This document shows positions 46,339 to 59,137 of a stretch of DNA of 64,000 bases, piece by piece. Within the stretch, counting starts at the first letter, position 1, and each line of letters starts with the position of its first letter. The notes under the pieces are model-generated. The model made no database searches, had not been told where the DNA came from, and saw nothing but the letters and a program-made list of their open reading frames with translations. The stretch is from Kalmusia sp. IMI 367209 (Eukaryota > Ascomycota > Dothideomycetes > Pleosporales > Didymosphaeriaceae), in contig JAPEUQ010000004.1 of the NCBI GenBank assembly GCA_027946365.1, positions 3,100,001 through 3,164,000 of the forward strand, read 5' to 3'. Made by a program: the position numbers and the translations under genes.

Positions 46339-47074
46339 AGGTCTCATTTCCATGTTGATGTCTTCCTTTACTTTGTCCATCTCTCACAGGGTAGCGTTAT
46401 CTAGATCTTTGGGAGACGTTGTAGTATCATACTAGATATTAGGTATTCTACAATGCAAAGCCCATAATTGAATCTGTTCTTCACATGCTTCTCCCTTCTA
46501 TCATCGTCCGACTGGAAGTTCTCTTGTGACTGCGAGATCTTCCCCAGACCTGAGCCACAAATGCACTCTGGCTCCTCAACCAGCGTCTCGTGGGACACAA
46601 CAATCACCACATGGGAGAATCATCAGCGTGTCTAACTATTTCATGTCATATAGTGCCATTCTTGATAGCCTGTCTAGCTTGAAAGCAGCTGAATCCCTCC
46701 CGGTACAAAAAGCTGACCATTGACCACCTCGTTCTGAGCCACTTGATATACATAGTCTCTGGCTGTGGAAAAGGCAAGTAAGTCTACATCTTCTTGCGCA
46801 ATTTCTTATTGACACTACCGTCCTGTTAAGCGGGCACAAATCCACCTTTCCAGACCTAAGTGTTCAAGTGTCCCATCTCCGAAGGATTTGGGTCACGGAG
46901 TCTAGTCCATTATTGTCATAGCGGCAGTACCCTTCAATCGAAATCAGGCTAGCCTTAGCCCAACTCTGACTATTCTTAATCACCTCTCAATGTTCTTTTA
47001 GTCGCATTCCGTCTCAATTATTTCTGTGCCTTCTCTTTCTTCGTGGGGAACACTCCAGTCTTCCGATTCCAATC
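46339..47074. other. Intergenic, no gene seen
   Basis: About 740 bases between two plus-strand genes; no motif or coding-like frame. Confidence 0.45.
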
Positions 47075-48221
47075 ATGTCGCCCGCTCCCCCTTTCCTCTC
47101 CCGCGCTCTCCCAGCCTCCATCTTCATCGTCCTCAGCCTGGTCTGCTTCTACCTCATGGGCATCATTAGCTTGATTATCGACTTCCCATCACCCACCGCG
47201 ACCGGCTTCATCGAGTGGCCAAACGGCAAGATACCCATCTTGGAGAAGTTTCATTGGCTTTCCTTTCTCGATGTGGTGATCCGCGATGTAACCGTTGGAT
47301 TTGCCCCGAGCAGCTTTGGCTATGACGACGTCAGCAGGTGGCAGATGATGAACTTTTTGATGGATCCAAGGGTGTTCTATGTGATTTGGGGGTTTGAGAG
47401 TTTGAGGAGGGGAGTAACAAGCGGCCCGGCTTATTAGTACGTTTTTCACTTTTTCATTCCACCACTGTGACCTAGATATGTTAGTCAATCAGTAAGTTGC
47501 TAATAGATGCAACAGCCCAGGAGTATTTGCTCTCATCGCACAGTTTGGTGGTGGCGGCGTCATCATCCCAATCTACTATTTCGCCTACCTTGCATACACC
47601 AACCCGCTACGCTCCCGATCAACTTCCGAGCGAAAGATCGATGTCAAAGGGTCCGCAATCTGGGCGCTGCTGATAGTTTTATTCAGCGTCGTCCCAGTCA
47701 TTGGTCTGATGTTCGATGCCACCTTCGAAGCGCGACACTGGTGGACCTGGCTCTGGCAATTGTACTCCGTGCGAATCACCCTATCCTGGTACGCCATAGC
47801 ATTCCTCGCGAAGCTCATCCCCTTCCCTGCCATCAGCAATAAAATGAGCTACCGGGCCAAAATCGCCCTCATTCTGGCACCGTTCATCGGGCTTGCGGCG
47901 GGGATGTGGATCTACACGCTTCTCTACTGTCCGCATCCTCTTTACACGGTCTTTCTTCCGCAGCCATTGGTTCTAGATACGTGGGTGCTGCGCATGAGGC
48001 GCATACTGCAATTTGATCAGCTGTTCGTGTTCGGGAGCTCGGTGCTCTGGGTTGCGATGGACTCGCGGCGCACTGGAATAGCGAGTGGCTTCGAAATCCT
48101 GGCGATTAGCGTAGTCTTAACTTTTGCGTTTGGTACGGGCGCTAGTTTCGGGCTTGTATGGCTGTGGAGGGAATGGCAGCTCGTGTGTGAGGACGAGCGA
48201 GAGGAGGCAAAGGTGAAATAA
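47075..48221 (+). CDS. Multi-pass integral membrane protein, fungal, function unknown
   Basis: Two exons, 47075..47436 and 47516..48221, one intron of 79 bases, in phase; 355 residues. At least seven hydrophobic segments are visible, for example IFIVLSLVCFYLMGIISLII, VFALIAQFGGGGVIIPIYYFAYLAY, AIWALLIVLFSVVPVIGLMF, LSWYAIAFLAKLIPF, ALILAPFIGLAAGMWIYTLL, and FEILAISVVLTFAFGTGASFGLVWLW. A glycine-rich turn (QFGGGG) is followed by PIYYF. The cytosolic end is acidic. Proteins of this outline, with a GGGG-PIYYF helix, occur in many moulds, sometimes near secondary-metabolite genes, but I cannot assign a family or activity. It lies about 0.9 kb upstream of the Agd3-type gene in the same direction, with no evidence of joint function. 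Confidence 0.75.
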
Positions 48222-49159
48222 GGAGATCGTTCATTTGAAAGACAGGATCAGGATATGTTTCGGAAGACTATATAGGAGACCAGCATCATAAGAATGCTTG
48301 TGAGTCAACGTCCAGGGTAAGCATGAATCAAGAATGACAGCTGGAAGTCAATGACGCAGGACAGCAATTATTCTGCTTTTTATGACACCATTCTGACGAA
48401 ACATTAGTTATTGAGTAGGCATTCGGCACTGTTTCATCATTACAGCATGCTTTAGAGATGGACAAGTAAGGCTAATGGTGGTGAGATGGATCACGTGAGG
48501 GTCAAGAATAATCCAGCCAAAACAGGCCCTTGTATGCTCCACTTTCCCAACGCCCGAATTCTTGCCGCATCCACCCCCTCCCCATCCCAGACTACTCTCA
48601 CATTCGGCAATGGAGACACTCAATCGCATGCAAAATTGGCCCGGGAGTGCGTCTTTACGAGGTGCTCGGCAATTACCCGGTATCCCATATTGCACTTCAT
48701 CTACGCGCTCTAAAACCGATCGAGAAAGCACATCTCACAAACATCCAATTGCTCAATGGGATGCAGACGATCGACGTAGCTCTAGTTTGAGGTCGGATCG
48801 GCGTACGGCTTACGAACACATCGTCTGTTCCACGTGTGATGGTTGCATTCACTCGCATGCTGTGCTAATTGACTTCGCGATGCCGCTTTCCGAAGACCAT
48901 AGACTACCACATGTCATCGAATTAGGTTACATCTTCATGCTGTTTAATAGCTAGCTACTCATCAGTATGCTTAACTCGATAGTTATTTCATGCATGCCTC
49001 GTGATGGAGACGGCGATCCCGGCAGATCGATATATTGGCATGCTCTAACGAGCATCTTAAGATGCTTTCGATCCTCTCGGATAGCTCTCAGGAGCGCGCA
49101 AGGCCATCAGTGTTCGCTTTTCATACTCCAAAGGAGCAGTTTCTGGTGGGAATTGTACC
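48222..49159. other. Intergenic, no gene seen
   Basis: About 940 bases; frames up to 130 codons but with no motif and starting mainly at non-ATG codons. The right end is the promoter of the deacetylase gene. Confidence 0.45.
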
Positions 49160-51333
49160 ATGGCGCCGCCCTTGACCGCGTTCATCAGCGTATGGTCGCT
49201 GTTAGCACTGACGCCGTGGGTCAGTGCAGCAGTCACTGTCAACAGCACACTTTTGCTTCTCGCTCGGGATAAGAACGCCACTTTGCCTGGGTCCTTCGTG
49301 TTACAAGGCTATGGTATCCCGTATCAAGTCGTCGATCTTTCATTACCCGCCGCAGGCTTTCCGCAGCTCAATTCTACGCCTGACGCCGGCAACTTTGGGG
49401 GAATTGTAGCTGTGAGTGCTCGGAACTACAAGGATGGAGATGACTGGAAGACAGCGTTGAGTGACAAACAATGGCAAGAGCTATATCGGTACCAGGAAGC
49501 TTTCGGAGTAAGACTAGTACGACTGAACGCTTGGCCGAGTGCAGATTATGGTGTGGAGAGCTCGGGTGGCGTCGTCTCTGCGGACCAGCCTTTTTCCATC
49601 AAGGACACGAGTAGTTTCCCTACTGCAAATCTGATCGCGTAAGTTGATCGAGAGTCGAATTACTGAGTACTGATGTTTGCTCTAGGAATGCTCAAACAAG
49701 CACCCTCAATCTAACCAAGTATCCTGCCAGAATCACAAACACTACGTTTGCAACAGAGATTGCTCAGTTTAGCAGCGGGAGCTCCAAGAGCACTGCCGCT
49801 GTGAACAACAGATTTCCCAGTGGGCGCGAACAGCAAGTTTGGTTCTCAGCCTTTGATCCAAATCTGACATCGTCCACACTTCTCTCGCATGCGTGGATTC
49901 ACTGGGTTACTCGCGGTGTATATCTAGGCTTCCGTCGCACCTACTTGAACACCCAAGTAGACGATGTCTTTGTGGAAACAGAGCTTTATCAGACAAACAA
50001 GCCCTACCGCATTCTCCCCGCCGACTTCCAAGAGCACGTCGCATGGGCGAAAGAAGTAAATTCCAAGCTCCCCGCGGGCTCCAACTACGTGATCGAGCTC
50101 GGGCACAATGGCAACGGGAACATCGAAGCAGCCGTCGAGAAAGACTACGACAACGATCCGGCCCGCTGCGATCCTCAGGAAGGCGTCGAGTACGAGGCAC
50201 AAATCGACGGACCTCCCGATTACATGAAGCCCATCGGAACCGGCAAAGACCTCTGGAACAAGAAATTCAAGAGCTACTCGTGGGCGCTCAAATGCTCCCA
50301 GCTAGACCCGCTCGAAGTCTACTTCGCGAACAAGACCAACATGCATTCCTTCTTCCACGTCTCGCACACGTTCACGCACGAGGATGAGACTAACGCAACG
50401 TACGCCGACGTCATGAAGGAAATCTCCTGGAACCAGGCTTGGTTCAAGTCCATCGGCTTCACCGACACCGCGTCTGCTGCCTACTTCTCGCCGAACGGCC
50501 TCATCCCGCCCGGTATCACCGGTCTGCACAACGGCGACGCGCTTCGCGCCTGGGATGAGAATGGCATCACGTACGCTGTCGGCGACAACTCGCGTCCAAT
50601 CCTTATGAACGTTGCAAGCCGCAAGTCGGACTATCATCCCATCATCACTAATGTCAAGGAGAATGGATACGATGGCGTGCACATAGTCGGGCGCTACGGG
50701 TCGAGCATTTACTACAATTGCGACACGCCGGATTGCGTCAACACGGAGTGGAAAGCAATCGCCGGCGGATCTGGCGACTTCAGCGCGCAGCTCGAGTATG
50801 AAAAGAGCGTTAATACGAAGTATCTCCTCAGCTTGAGGTGGGACCCGTACATGTTCCACCAGGCTAATCTTCGTGTGAGCGATACGAAGGCAACTACACT
50901 GCTTGGGAAGAACAAGAAGTGGAGTCTACTAATGGCTTGGACTGAAGCTGTGGTATATGAATTCACAAGACTGTAAGTGGACCATCTTGGCCCCTCATTT
51001 TGTCGTTTTTGGTGCTGATATGATCCAAGCACCGAATGGCCGGTTATTACGTTGAAGCATGATGATACGGCCAAAGCCGTCATCGCGCGCAAAGCCCGCG
51101 ACGAATGCCTCCCAACCCTCGTATACCAGCTTTCCGCCGACAGGAAATCGATCACGGGGATGACGGTCAGCACGAAGAATGCTAACTGCGATACCACGAT
51201 CCCGGTCACCGTTCCATCGGACGTGCAGAGCTCGGCTGATGCCACGAGAGAACAGAAGGGAAAAGACCCGCTCACGCTCTGGATCAGCCCTGGTGCTAGG
51301 TCGTACACGTTGAGTACTGCACTGAAATTATGA
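49160..51333 (+). CDS. Secreted CE18 polysaccharide deacetylase, Agd3-like
   Basis: Three exons: 49160..49638, 49686..50972 and 51030..51333; introns of 47 and 57 bases; 689 residues. A signal peptide (FISVWSLLALTPWVSA) opens the protein. The N-terminal part corresponds to the carbohydrate-binding region of Aspergillus Agd3, which deacetylates galactosaminogalactan, a GalNAc-containing exopolysaccharide that glues hyphae to surfaces. The deacetylase part has the metal-binding pair in NTQVDDVFVETELY (DD) and the histidine motif HTFTHED (HxxxH); FKSIGFTDTASAAYFSPNGLIPP and VGRYGSSIYYNC fit the remaining barrel strands. Many Asn-X-Thr sites support secretion. In Aspergillus the gene sits in a five-gene cluster; none of those partners (epimerase, glycosyltransferase, hydrolases) is visible here. 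Action on a GalNAc polymer is expected by homology. Confidence 0.85.
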
Positions 51334-51453
51334 TAGCTTCCTCACTGTAAATACTATGAAAATCCATTCGTTTCTTCTATTCACTCTATTTCTTGAGTCC
51401 CACACAAAATGGATAATTGCCCAAGCTATGAAGCGCCATCATGTGCAGTCTAC

Positions 51454-52446
51454 TCAATTCTGGAATATGCCAGCCAGAAGTTTTTCACTAAAATCCCACA
51501 AAATCTTCGCCTCTTTCATATTCTGCACTAATGCCGGCACCTCTCTCGCGGCACCATACGGCACAAAGTATGCTCCTTTGAACTCCCCCTCCTTTGCTCT
51601 GACCTCCGGGTGCGCCGCACACCATAATGGCGTCAGGCCTCCTTCATACGCCGTGATGCAGGACTTATACTCCTCGCTATCTACTCCGAGTACTCGTTCC
51701 GAACCAGGTGTAGCTACTACTCCCGGGTGCGCAGCTGTGACTAGGATACGAGTGCGCTCTTGATCAAATCGTCGCTGGAGTTCTTTTGTAAACAAGACAT
51801 TGGCGACCTTTGAATACGCATAGCGGTGCAGAAACTGGAGCGGGTTGTCGTCACCGCCAAAAGGAGCGTTCCAGTCTTCGAGAGAAGAGAACGAGTGGGT
51901 GGGCGGAACGACATCGATTGCGCTGCTAGACACATTGACGATGCGGACGTCACTGTTTGCATCTGCTCTGGCAGTCCTTTCTAGCAAGGGTAGTAACATC
52001 TTGGTCAGGAGGAAAGGGCCGAGATGGTTCGTTGCCATGACTTTGTTGATGCCGTAACTGTCGTATTCGAGCGAGAGTGGGAAAACTCCGGCATTGTTCA
52101 CGAGTATGTCCAATCTTGATTCCTCCTTCAGGAATTTCTCAGCAGCAGCCTTGACTGCGGCATAGTCGTCCACGGCAGCGATGAATGGTTTAAGGTTCGA
52201 CGCGTCAATGGAAGGCGAGCGGGTCAGTATCTCCTGGATTCCGGCTTTGGCCTTTTGGGCGTTGCGTGCACCGACATACACCTTAGCGCCTCTTAGGGCC
52301 AGTTCAAGCGCGATGTTCCCGCCTATCGATGAGAGAGTGTTCGCTCCGGTCACGATGGCAACTTTTCCTGTGAGAGAAGCGAGATCTGAAGTCGACCAGT
52401 CGAGTTTTCGGGTAATGTCGCGGTCGCTTTCTTGTATGTCGGCCAT
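51454..52446 (-). CDS. Short-chain dehydrogenase/reductase
   Basis: Single exon, 330 residues, ATG 52446. The cofactor loop is TGANTLSSIGGNIALELA at about 34-51, a looser form of TGxxxGIG; NNAG is at about 116-119; the SSS serine and YAYSKVAN (YxxxK) form the catalytic triad. After the Rossmann core is a substrate loop (PTHSFSSLEDWNAPFGGDDNP) and HPGVVATP, the common PG motif after strand 6. An NAD(P)H-dependent alcohol/ketone reductase of the retinol-dehydrogenase/WW-oxidoreductase-like branch is likely; the substrate is unknown. It is convergent with the deacetylase gene, 120 bases away. Confidence 0.9.
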   Translation of the reverse strand: MADIQESDRDITRKLDWSTSDLASLTGKVAIVTGANTLSSIGGNIALELALRGAKVYVGARNAQKAKAGIQEILTRSPSIDASNLKPFIAAVDDYAAVKAAAEKFLKEESRLDILVNNAGVFPLSLEYDSYGINKVMATNHLGPFLLTKMLLPLLERTARADANSDVRIVNVSSSAIDVVPPTHSFSSLEDWNAPFGGDDNPLQFLHRYAYSKVANVLFTKELQRRFDQERTRILVTAAHPGVVATPGSERVLGVDSEEYKSCITAYEGGLTPLWCAAHPEVRAKEGEFKGAYFVPYGAAREVPALVQNMKEAKILWDFSEKLLAGIFQN

Positions 52447-53534
52447 GACGGAACGTGGAAAAGTATTGGTTGATGCTTTTGACTCAAAAGCTGCTTTCTT
52501 CGCTACAGCTCCTCATGTTTATATACCATCCACTATCGTGCGAACATAAGTCCGATTTAGTCAATGTGGAGTCGAATTTGTAAGGATATCCAGTGCGGTG
52601 TTTATCTAAGCACTGTCGTTGGCTGTCGGAAACTATATATGGCTTATCATTGGATGATACTACGAACCCGAATCAGGGAACCTAAAGTCTACAAAAATGT
52701 AAAGGCGTCCCGTAAAGGTGCTTAGGAATCCAATGGTAAGGCCCTAGAACGTGATAAAACCCGTGACAGGAAAATCACATTCTCCACGGCAGCGGAATCG
52801 CGTGCAGTGTAATATCAGTAGTGTGGAGAGCACATCAAGCAAATGTGCAATATGCCGAACGACGCGCTTCCAAATTTCCTTCAGAAAAACGTTGACGTGA
52901 CGAACGACTTTGTTTCCTTCACGATTACTTTGAGAAGCAAGTGCTCTGGTTGAGTAAGTGATGAGTCATTGATGAGACATTATACAGCCTTACCATGTAT
53001 TTCCAGCGTTCTTTAGTATCCTTTAGAGTGCTGTTGATAAGAAGTTAGGTCCTCGTTCTTGACCATAGGAGTATCTCTCGTCCTCTATTCCTTTCTACAA
53101 GACAGCATTAGATGCAACTTGCAGCTCGAAAAGCTCTTAGTAGCCCTCGAATACCCGTTTTACAATCTCAATCCACAGTCTTTTCCGTATGCATTCGTGG
53201 ACCAAAACATTCATGATATCGCCCTTCGTTCGAGGAGCGCCCAGTTGTTTCCCTTGCCGCCAGTTTTGACGACTGAGTCGCCGGAGCAGTGGACTCGCAG
53301 CGTTCTGCCAACGAGCATTTTGCGAAGTCTGCCCGGCGTGGATTTTGAGACTGGCCGTTACGTCTTTTTGGATCTTAGTAGAGTGCTGGGATCGCCATAG
53401 TCAGGAGGCATTTGGAATGATTAGATTGTCGATCAGCGCAGAGGAAGTGGTCGCTGGCATGATGACCTCATCTCACTATTCGTACTATTCTCTTGATTTT
53501 AGACAGACTAGCCACTCGCCGACTCTCTTTGCTA
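52447..53534. other. Intergenic, possible gene remnant
   Basis: About 1.1 kb. A plus-strand frame near 53080-53400 ends in a protein-like stretch (VLPTSILRSLPGVDFETGRYVFLDLSRVLG) but has no ATG start or matching upstream exon, so it may be a remnant or chance. Nothing else recognised. Confidence 0.4.
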
Positions 53535-54583
53535 CTACCCTGTTGATATGGCAGGAAGATTTGCTTCGACCTGGATCATCTCGGGATTGCGCGATGTGAG
53601 GTGGCCGTTCCTAGTAGTGCTGAATTTGCCGTCGACCCAGTTAACAGCCCGCTTGAGTACATCCATAGGTAGGATTCTTCTCAATGCATGCGTTGAGCCC
53701 GGAAGCGCAGCGCAGCAAATGGTTGTGCTGCTTTCAATCATAGTCCACAGACATGGCTGCACAAAGGAGAAAGTCAGGTCGTGGTCGTCAATCTTGAATA
53801 AAGTGAGGTAGTGTTTGATCGATATGCAACATGTCCTGGTCACTATCAGCTGAGCTCTCAAGATCTGTGTTAGACCTACACGATCCCTACACCGAATAGT
53901 GCAAATATGCCGACTTGTGTAGCACGTGAAGTCCTCGTGTCTACGCTCTTCCATAATACCGGAAGCGGAATGATCAATACGAGGAAGTCGGTCACGATCC
54001 ACGGTATTGGCGTTGCATAGTAGCCTCTTCTAATAAGTTTGTGTTTGCAAGTTCCTTTCCATCTTGTGCTAATGGGACGGCAAATGAATAACTCCAGCAC
54101 GACGGTCGCTATCCACCAAAGAATGATCACAGCGGCAAGAGCGCGTACGACTTTTCGAAAGCAGGTATTGGCGAAAATTTTATGAAGGAGCCAGAGCAGA
54201 GATAATTTTGCCGTTGCATAGCACGTTGGCACTATTATTGCAGCCGCAAAATAAGTCTTTGTGAAAAATATCAGCTCCGTAGCAGAGACATATTTGATGT
54301 GATGACCCAAGCCGCCGCGGTCGATAGCTGCGTTGCTTTAGTTGCCAGGATCAAATACTGCTCCGAAAATAGGCGGCTTACCGGAGACAAACGACCCATT
54401 CACAGCCAGACTCAGAACAGTCGAAACCAGGAGAAGATAATCATCAGTGGATAAGCGCCTCCATTGCATCATCTTCGAGACGATCCTCACCGTCACAATG
54501 ATTACCGTGAGAGCTGACAGGAACGCCATGTGCTGAATGATTTTCCATTTGTTATCGAGCTCTGCGCGACTGTGTGGATGCAT
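53535..54583 (-). CDS. Pth11-like (SAT4/rhodopsin-domain) seven-helix membrane protein
   Basis: Three exons: 54382..54583, 53880..54327 and 53535..53835; introns of 54 and 44 bases; 316 residues. The fold begins almost at once with helix 1 (MAFLSALTVIIVTVRIVSK), then RRLSTDDYLLL, GGLGHHI, the helix ATKLSLLWLL-like block ATAKLSLLWLLHKIF, FICRPISTRW, ATPIPWIVTDFLVLIIPLPVLW, GIFALFGVGIV and WTMIESSTTICCAALP (the TIE..xxxCACLP-like end of the family). The TDDY and CRPI..W motifs are characteristic. Members act as surface receptors or sensors in fungi, for example Pth11 in appressorium formation. There is no CFEM domain, and the N-terminal tail is only about 15 residues. The cytosolic tail is short, so the protein is near the lower size limit of the family. 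Confidence 0.85.
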
Positions 54584-55398
54584 GGTAGATCAAAGCCGTT
54601 TTCGCAAAGCGATGTGGTGTCCCCAGATGACGGTGAAGTCTCGAGTCCCATGGGAGTGGCACACCAGCATTTACAAGTATAGGTCGTCTGGTGTCCGCAA
54701 CAGGGCCCCCGTGGGCTGTCTGGGGTCGCATTGAACACCGGCCACTGTAATCCACGTGCGTAGTGGGGCTCTGGGGGCGAACAGACATCCGAAAGCATCT
54801 CCTGTCATTATGGATAACCCCTGCGGATGGTGCTGAAGAGCCAAAGAAAGGGAAGTGGTTATGATAGGTGGAAGCTCAACGCTTCTGCAATGTGGTTGGC
54901 CGCCACAGTACGGCTCAGCGGGCTTTCGGGCCGGGATTGAGCGTTTCCGCCGTCAGACGACGTACGTGCCGCTGCGCATACAATGCTGATGGAGAGTTAT
55001 GGATAGCCGGAGAATGACGATAATTAAGTGGAGCGTGCGGCCTATAAAATCCAGATGATTGATAAAAGCATGGGTAGATGTGGAAAAAACCTGGGGCAAC
55101 AGAGGAAGTATGAAGGATCCAACACGCTAGCACACAAAATTGGACTAGACGTTCCTGGGCACTATACCACGCATGCATCTTCTTAATTGTCTTCCTTCTT
55201 CGCCTCCACACCTGGAATTCGCGTACAAATACATAGACTTTTTGGTGCTACACGAAGAAGATTTCGATTTCGATTCAACGCCAGCTTACACTATCCTAAG
55301 AGCACACGCATATGGTGCGCAAATGCCGCCCACGCTCAAACGCCAACCATCCTATCAAAAGTGGTAAAAGAGAAGTGTGCTGCTTACTGACACCCACT
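54584..55398. other. Intergenic, no gene seen
   Basis: About 815 bases: promoter of the Pth11-like gene on the left and the 3' flank of the next minus-strand gene on the right. No gene recognised. Confidence 0.45.
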
Positions 55399-56261
55399 CT
55401 AGTACAGATCCTCCAGATCCAGCTTTGCCTCCTCCACCTCGTCGAGGTCCTGGTAAGGACTGTCATCGTATTCTTGATCCCAAGGCCTGCTGGGTGGCAG
55501 GGCAGGCGTGGCATGCCGCGGAGTCGAAGTAGAGGGGGCATTCGGTAGAAGATCCTGCGTGAAAGAGGGGACGGCCAAAGCAAGATCTGACTGGTTGTTC
55601 TGCTGCGGCGGATGCTGGGACTGAGGGGTGTACGTATCGTACGTCAACCTCCCTACAGGTCTGCACAGCTTGTTGGCTGTCGCATGCTCGAAGATGAACT
55701 CGAGCCCATTCATGTGCAAATGGGCGTTAGCATACTTTCCCCCGGCCACGAGATTCCTTTTCAATTGATCGTCAGTTGACTGCAACACTTACACCGTCTT
55801 GAACTGGCACAACTATAGTCCAGTTCTACAGTGGCTTACCGAGCTTCATTGACCCACTCCAGGCTCACGCTGAAGTGCTCGTTGTGGTTCCAGCACGACT
55901 CCCACTGGTGCCATGTCTTGAAGACGTAGACCTCTGTCTGGGCCGCGCCTGGAGGCGGATCTTGTCTGGTACCGCGAGCGAACTGTCCGACAATGGACTC
56001 CGCAGGAAGGCGGCGGAAGATCTCGATGATGGAGGCATAATCCTCCTCTGGTATTTCTGCTTTTGGTGCGAAATACACGAACCGAAATGGCCGGTCGGCT
56101 ACGGCGTCGTCGGCAGCGGGAAGCCTATTAGGCACAGGTTCAGGCCCAGGCGTAGGCATTGGTGTGTTGGCGCTCGATGGTGAGCGCGAGGGCGAAACTG
56201 GATGCGGTTGTGAAGACGCAGACGTACGCGGACCGAGGTCAAAACGATTACGCGTGGCCAT
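55399..56261 (-). CDS. Hypothetical protein (259 residues), fungal
   Basis: Two exons, 55840..56261 and 55399..55756. The intron (55757..55839, donor GTAAGC, branch AACTGAC, acceptor AAAAG) is chosen by phase and joins EWVNEAR to NLVAGGKYANAHLHMNG smoothly. The first 50 residues are Ser/Pro-rich. The ordered core (RPFRFVYFAPKAEIPEEDYASIIEIF through FKTWHQWESCWNHNEHFSVSLEWVNEA to LEFIFEHATANKLCRPVGRLTYDTY) has alternating strands and helices and a tryptophan-rich WHQWESCWNH segment. The C-terminal 90 residues are Gln/Pro-rich with an acidic end. No signal peptide, membrane helix or known domain. Probably nuclear or cytosolic; function unknown. Confidence 0.65.
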
Positions 56262-59137
56262 TTTGTCTTGGGTGTGGATGAGGAGTTGTGGATGAGGGAT
56301 TGTTTTGAGTGTGGATGTGGAGCTTGTCGTGGTTCAGTAAAGAGAGGGCCGCGCAAGATGGAGGGGAATTGCTGTTGGGCTCAAGACAGTACGCACTTAT
56401 TTTTTGTGTGCCAAGACACTGGAGTGAAGGTGAATGTGAATCGCTGTAGCAACGCAACTCGTGCCTTCCGAAAGTTTCGAATGACGCGTAAACAAACTAT
56501 CTTGGATAATGTGGACCATAATCTCGCTTTGCTATCGCTCTTTTTGGGCTCCAGAGCTGCTCAGTCGTAGTATATAATTAAGCAGTACTAGATTGTACCT
56601 CGCCGTCCCGTGGGGCTTCACGGAGTAAGGGGACCAAAGCTCATGTAGTAGATCGATAGCCTCAGTTTAGTCATGTTTACTTGTAGAGAAAGGCTTCTCA
56701 CGCGTGTTCTGGGCTGGAGCCAAATTGTGACCGCTCTTCTGTAGCGTCAGTTACGTTCAGCTTTTCCTGGACTGTGTCCAGCAACGAGTAGACGGACTAG
56801 TTGCACTCATTGGTTTATTGATCCCTTACGTTATAGCTTCTGTTGAACTATGTTAGATGGTCTCCGCACCTACAGGCAGTAGGTGGTGGACAGGGTAATC
56901 GCTAATATCATGACGGCAGTGATATATTGTAGATAGCGGGCGAACGATGATTGGAGCAGAGTATATAATGTTGCCATGGGCAGGGTAAGGCATATATGGA
57001 TTACGTTGGTCAGTCGTGATGAACGTGATGATCTCGGGTCGAAGATTGTAGCTGCGGCACTGCAGACTGTGTAAAACGATGAGGATATCGAGGATCTATC
57101 GTTGCAACATATTGATAGACTCGACTCAAGGCGTTAGAAGTGTGTTTATTCCAGCACAGTTGAGTAACCCGTATTTGTTAATAGGTAATATGTACGAATT
57201 GAACGTGTGATAACGTTGTGAACGATTGTGAACTTATTGGCGCAGTGTTGCAGCAGAAATTTATGATGTATGGCGCCCAAGAACGAAATTGATGTATCTC
57301 AGTCTCGAATCCATCAATGTCAGTATGCCATGGTCATTTAGTCGGATCATAGATCGAGAGTTGTAGCAGCATTGTCAAGGTGGGGATGAGTACGCTATGG
57401 GTCAAGAGTACGGTATCAAAGAGCGTGGAGGTTGCGGTGGTTCATCGTTTAAGGGAGAAGGTGTTATGATCATGTTTTACTTTCCAGATCAGTCCGGCTA
57501 CACTGTTCGGTAGATACGAAGAATATTCATGGTGTCAGGCGAAGCCTTCCGGTTGCGGTAACCTAGTTTCGTAGTGACCTTCAAGTCCAAGAAAGTTGTG
57601 GCTTCGGCTTCAAATCTTACGAACACGGAAACAAAGTGCCATGATATTGATAGACCCGTATACGGCGAGCGCAAAGGGCCGGTATAGTGGAGCGATGGAG
57701 GCATCAGTCGAAACGGCATCAAAATAGCTCGCTTTGATGATTCCGTTAATTCAAGTCGGATTTTGCACCCTACGAAAAGCTTCGTCTTTGATGTGCTCGA
57801 CTCAGACTTCCAACTTATGTTCCTGAGATCGTGACCCACGTTTATCCACGAGTGTAATGGAAGAGTATGCGAAGAAAGATTCGACCCGTTAATCTTGCTG
57901 ACGGTATTTCAGACCGTATTGCATAACACTTGCACCAGGTGGAAGAGACTTGGAAATTGAGGAAAGCACCATGCCGATCAGGACCTGGGACCAGATCATT
58001 TATGTGTTGTGGTTGCCTAGATTGAATGCGCTCTTGATGTTCATCAGCGTTCACACTCGTAGTAAATCCTTTCGGTCCGACTCTGGATCTCAGATCGGTT
58101 CAAGGTGTGCAGATCCTCAATAGAACAAGGTGATGGGCCCATAAAAGGTTCAAAATTGGCGGCACGGCCTGCAACATCCGTAGTATGGCTGGGTGGAAAT
58201 TGCGTCCTCTAAAAACATGTAGGAAATGGCCGCAATGAAGTTGACGCCTTGTACACGATCCCCTTCATCATCAGCAAATTGATGGGGTAGATGATAGTAT
58301 GCGTCTGTAGGGAGTATGGTCGTTGTCTCCATAGTGTGTATACTTTGCACAACGAGACAATTGGTGTGAGAGAACAGATGATCATTCGTTTGAGGGAAGT
58401 CATTTGACAATATAACCAAGTCATTCGTTTTGTCCATACATATCACGCGGGGGGGGAGAAGCGTAAATCAGTATCGATCTGTCTCCATGGAGTTTCAGGC
58501 CGCTAACAGCTCTTCGCAGGTATCGGGCTTCATGTTTGCACGAACAGGCAGTGCATAGGCATTGAACCGTATGCACTCCACTTTGATCAATCATAGCTCT
58601 TCCCAAGTGGTGTGCTGTGCAAAGCGAATCACTCAATACCGATCACATACGTACTCTATGACAAACGTTTACAGTGACAGCCCTCAAGGCCGACGCTTGC
58701 CGCACCCCACAACAATGCACGCGAGCAAGCAAACTAAGCGCATACACGCCGACACCGGAGTCTTGCAGCACCTGGATCCGGGTGGATATTCTCTCACGTC
58801 AAGAAAAAGCAATTTTGCAATGGGGCGTCGTTCGATTAAGAGCGCTGGGGGCTGGGTACGCTCGGCTCACAGCCTGTGGAGAAACAGAATGCCGAAGGGG
58901 CTCGGACCACATCGTGGGACGGGCGGCGAGCGCTAACGCCATGTAGCGACGCCTCTGGGGATGGCAGTACCGAGACAACAGCCCTACTGTCGATGCCGCT
59001 GTGTAGCGAGCGGCAAGCATACGTGCTTAGGGCCGGACCGTTGTCTGAGATTTCTACTTTGGGAGTGAGTGATCAGAGGAACTTGGTTGCTAACTACGCC
59101 GATTTCGCCGTCTGCGCCTAGGAAGACATCAGACATG

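Noticed and set aside
47075..51333. Idea that the membrane protein and the Agd3-type gene form an exopolysaccharide cluster
   Set aside because: Only two adjacent genes, about 0.9 kb apart, with no glycosyltransferase or epimerase; adjacency alone is not evidence.
53059..53400. 113-codon plus-strand frame with a protein-like end
   Set aside because: No ATG start, no upstream exon in phase and no recognised family; kept only as a possible remnant in the gap note.
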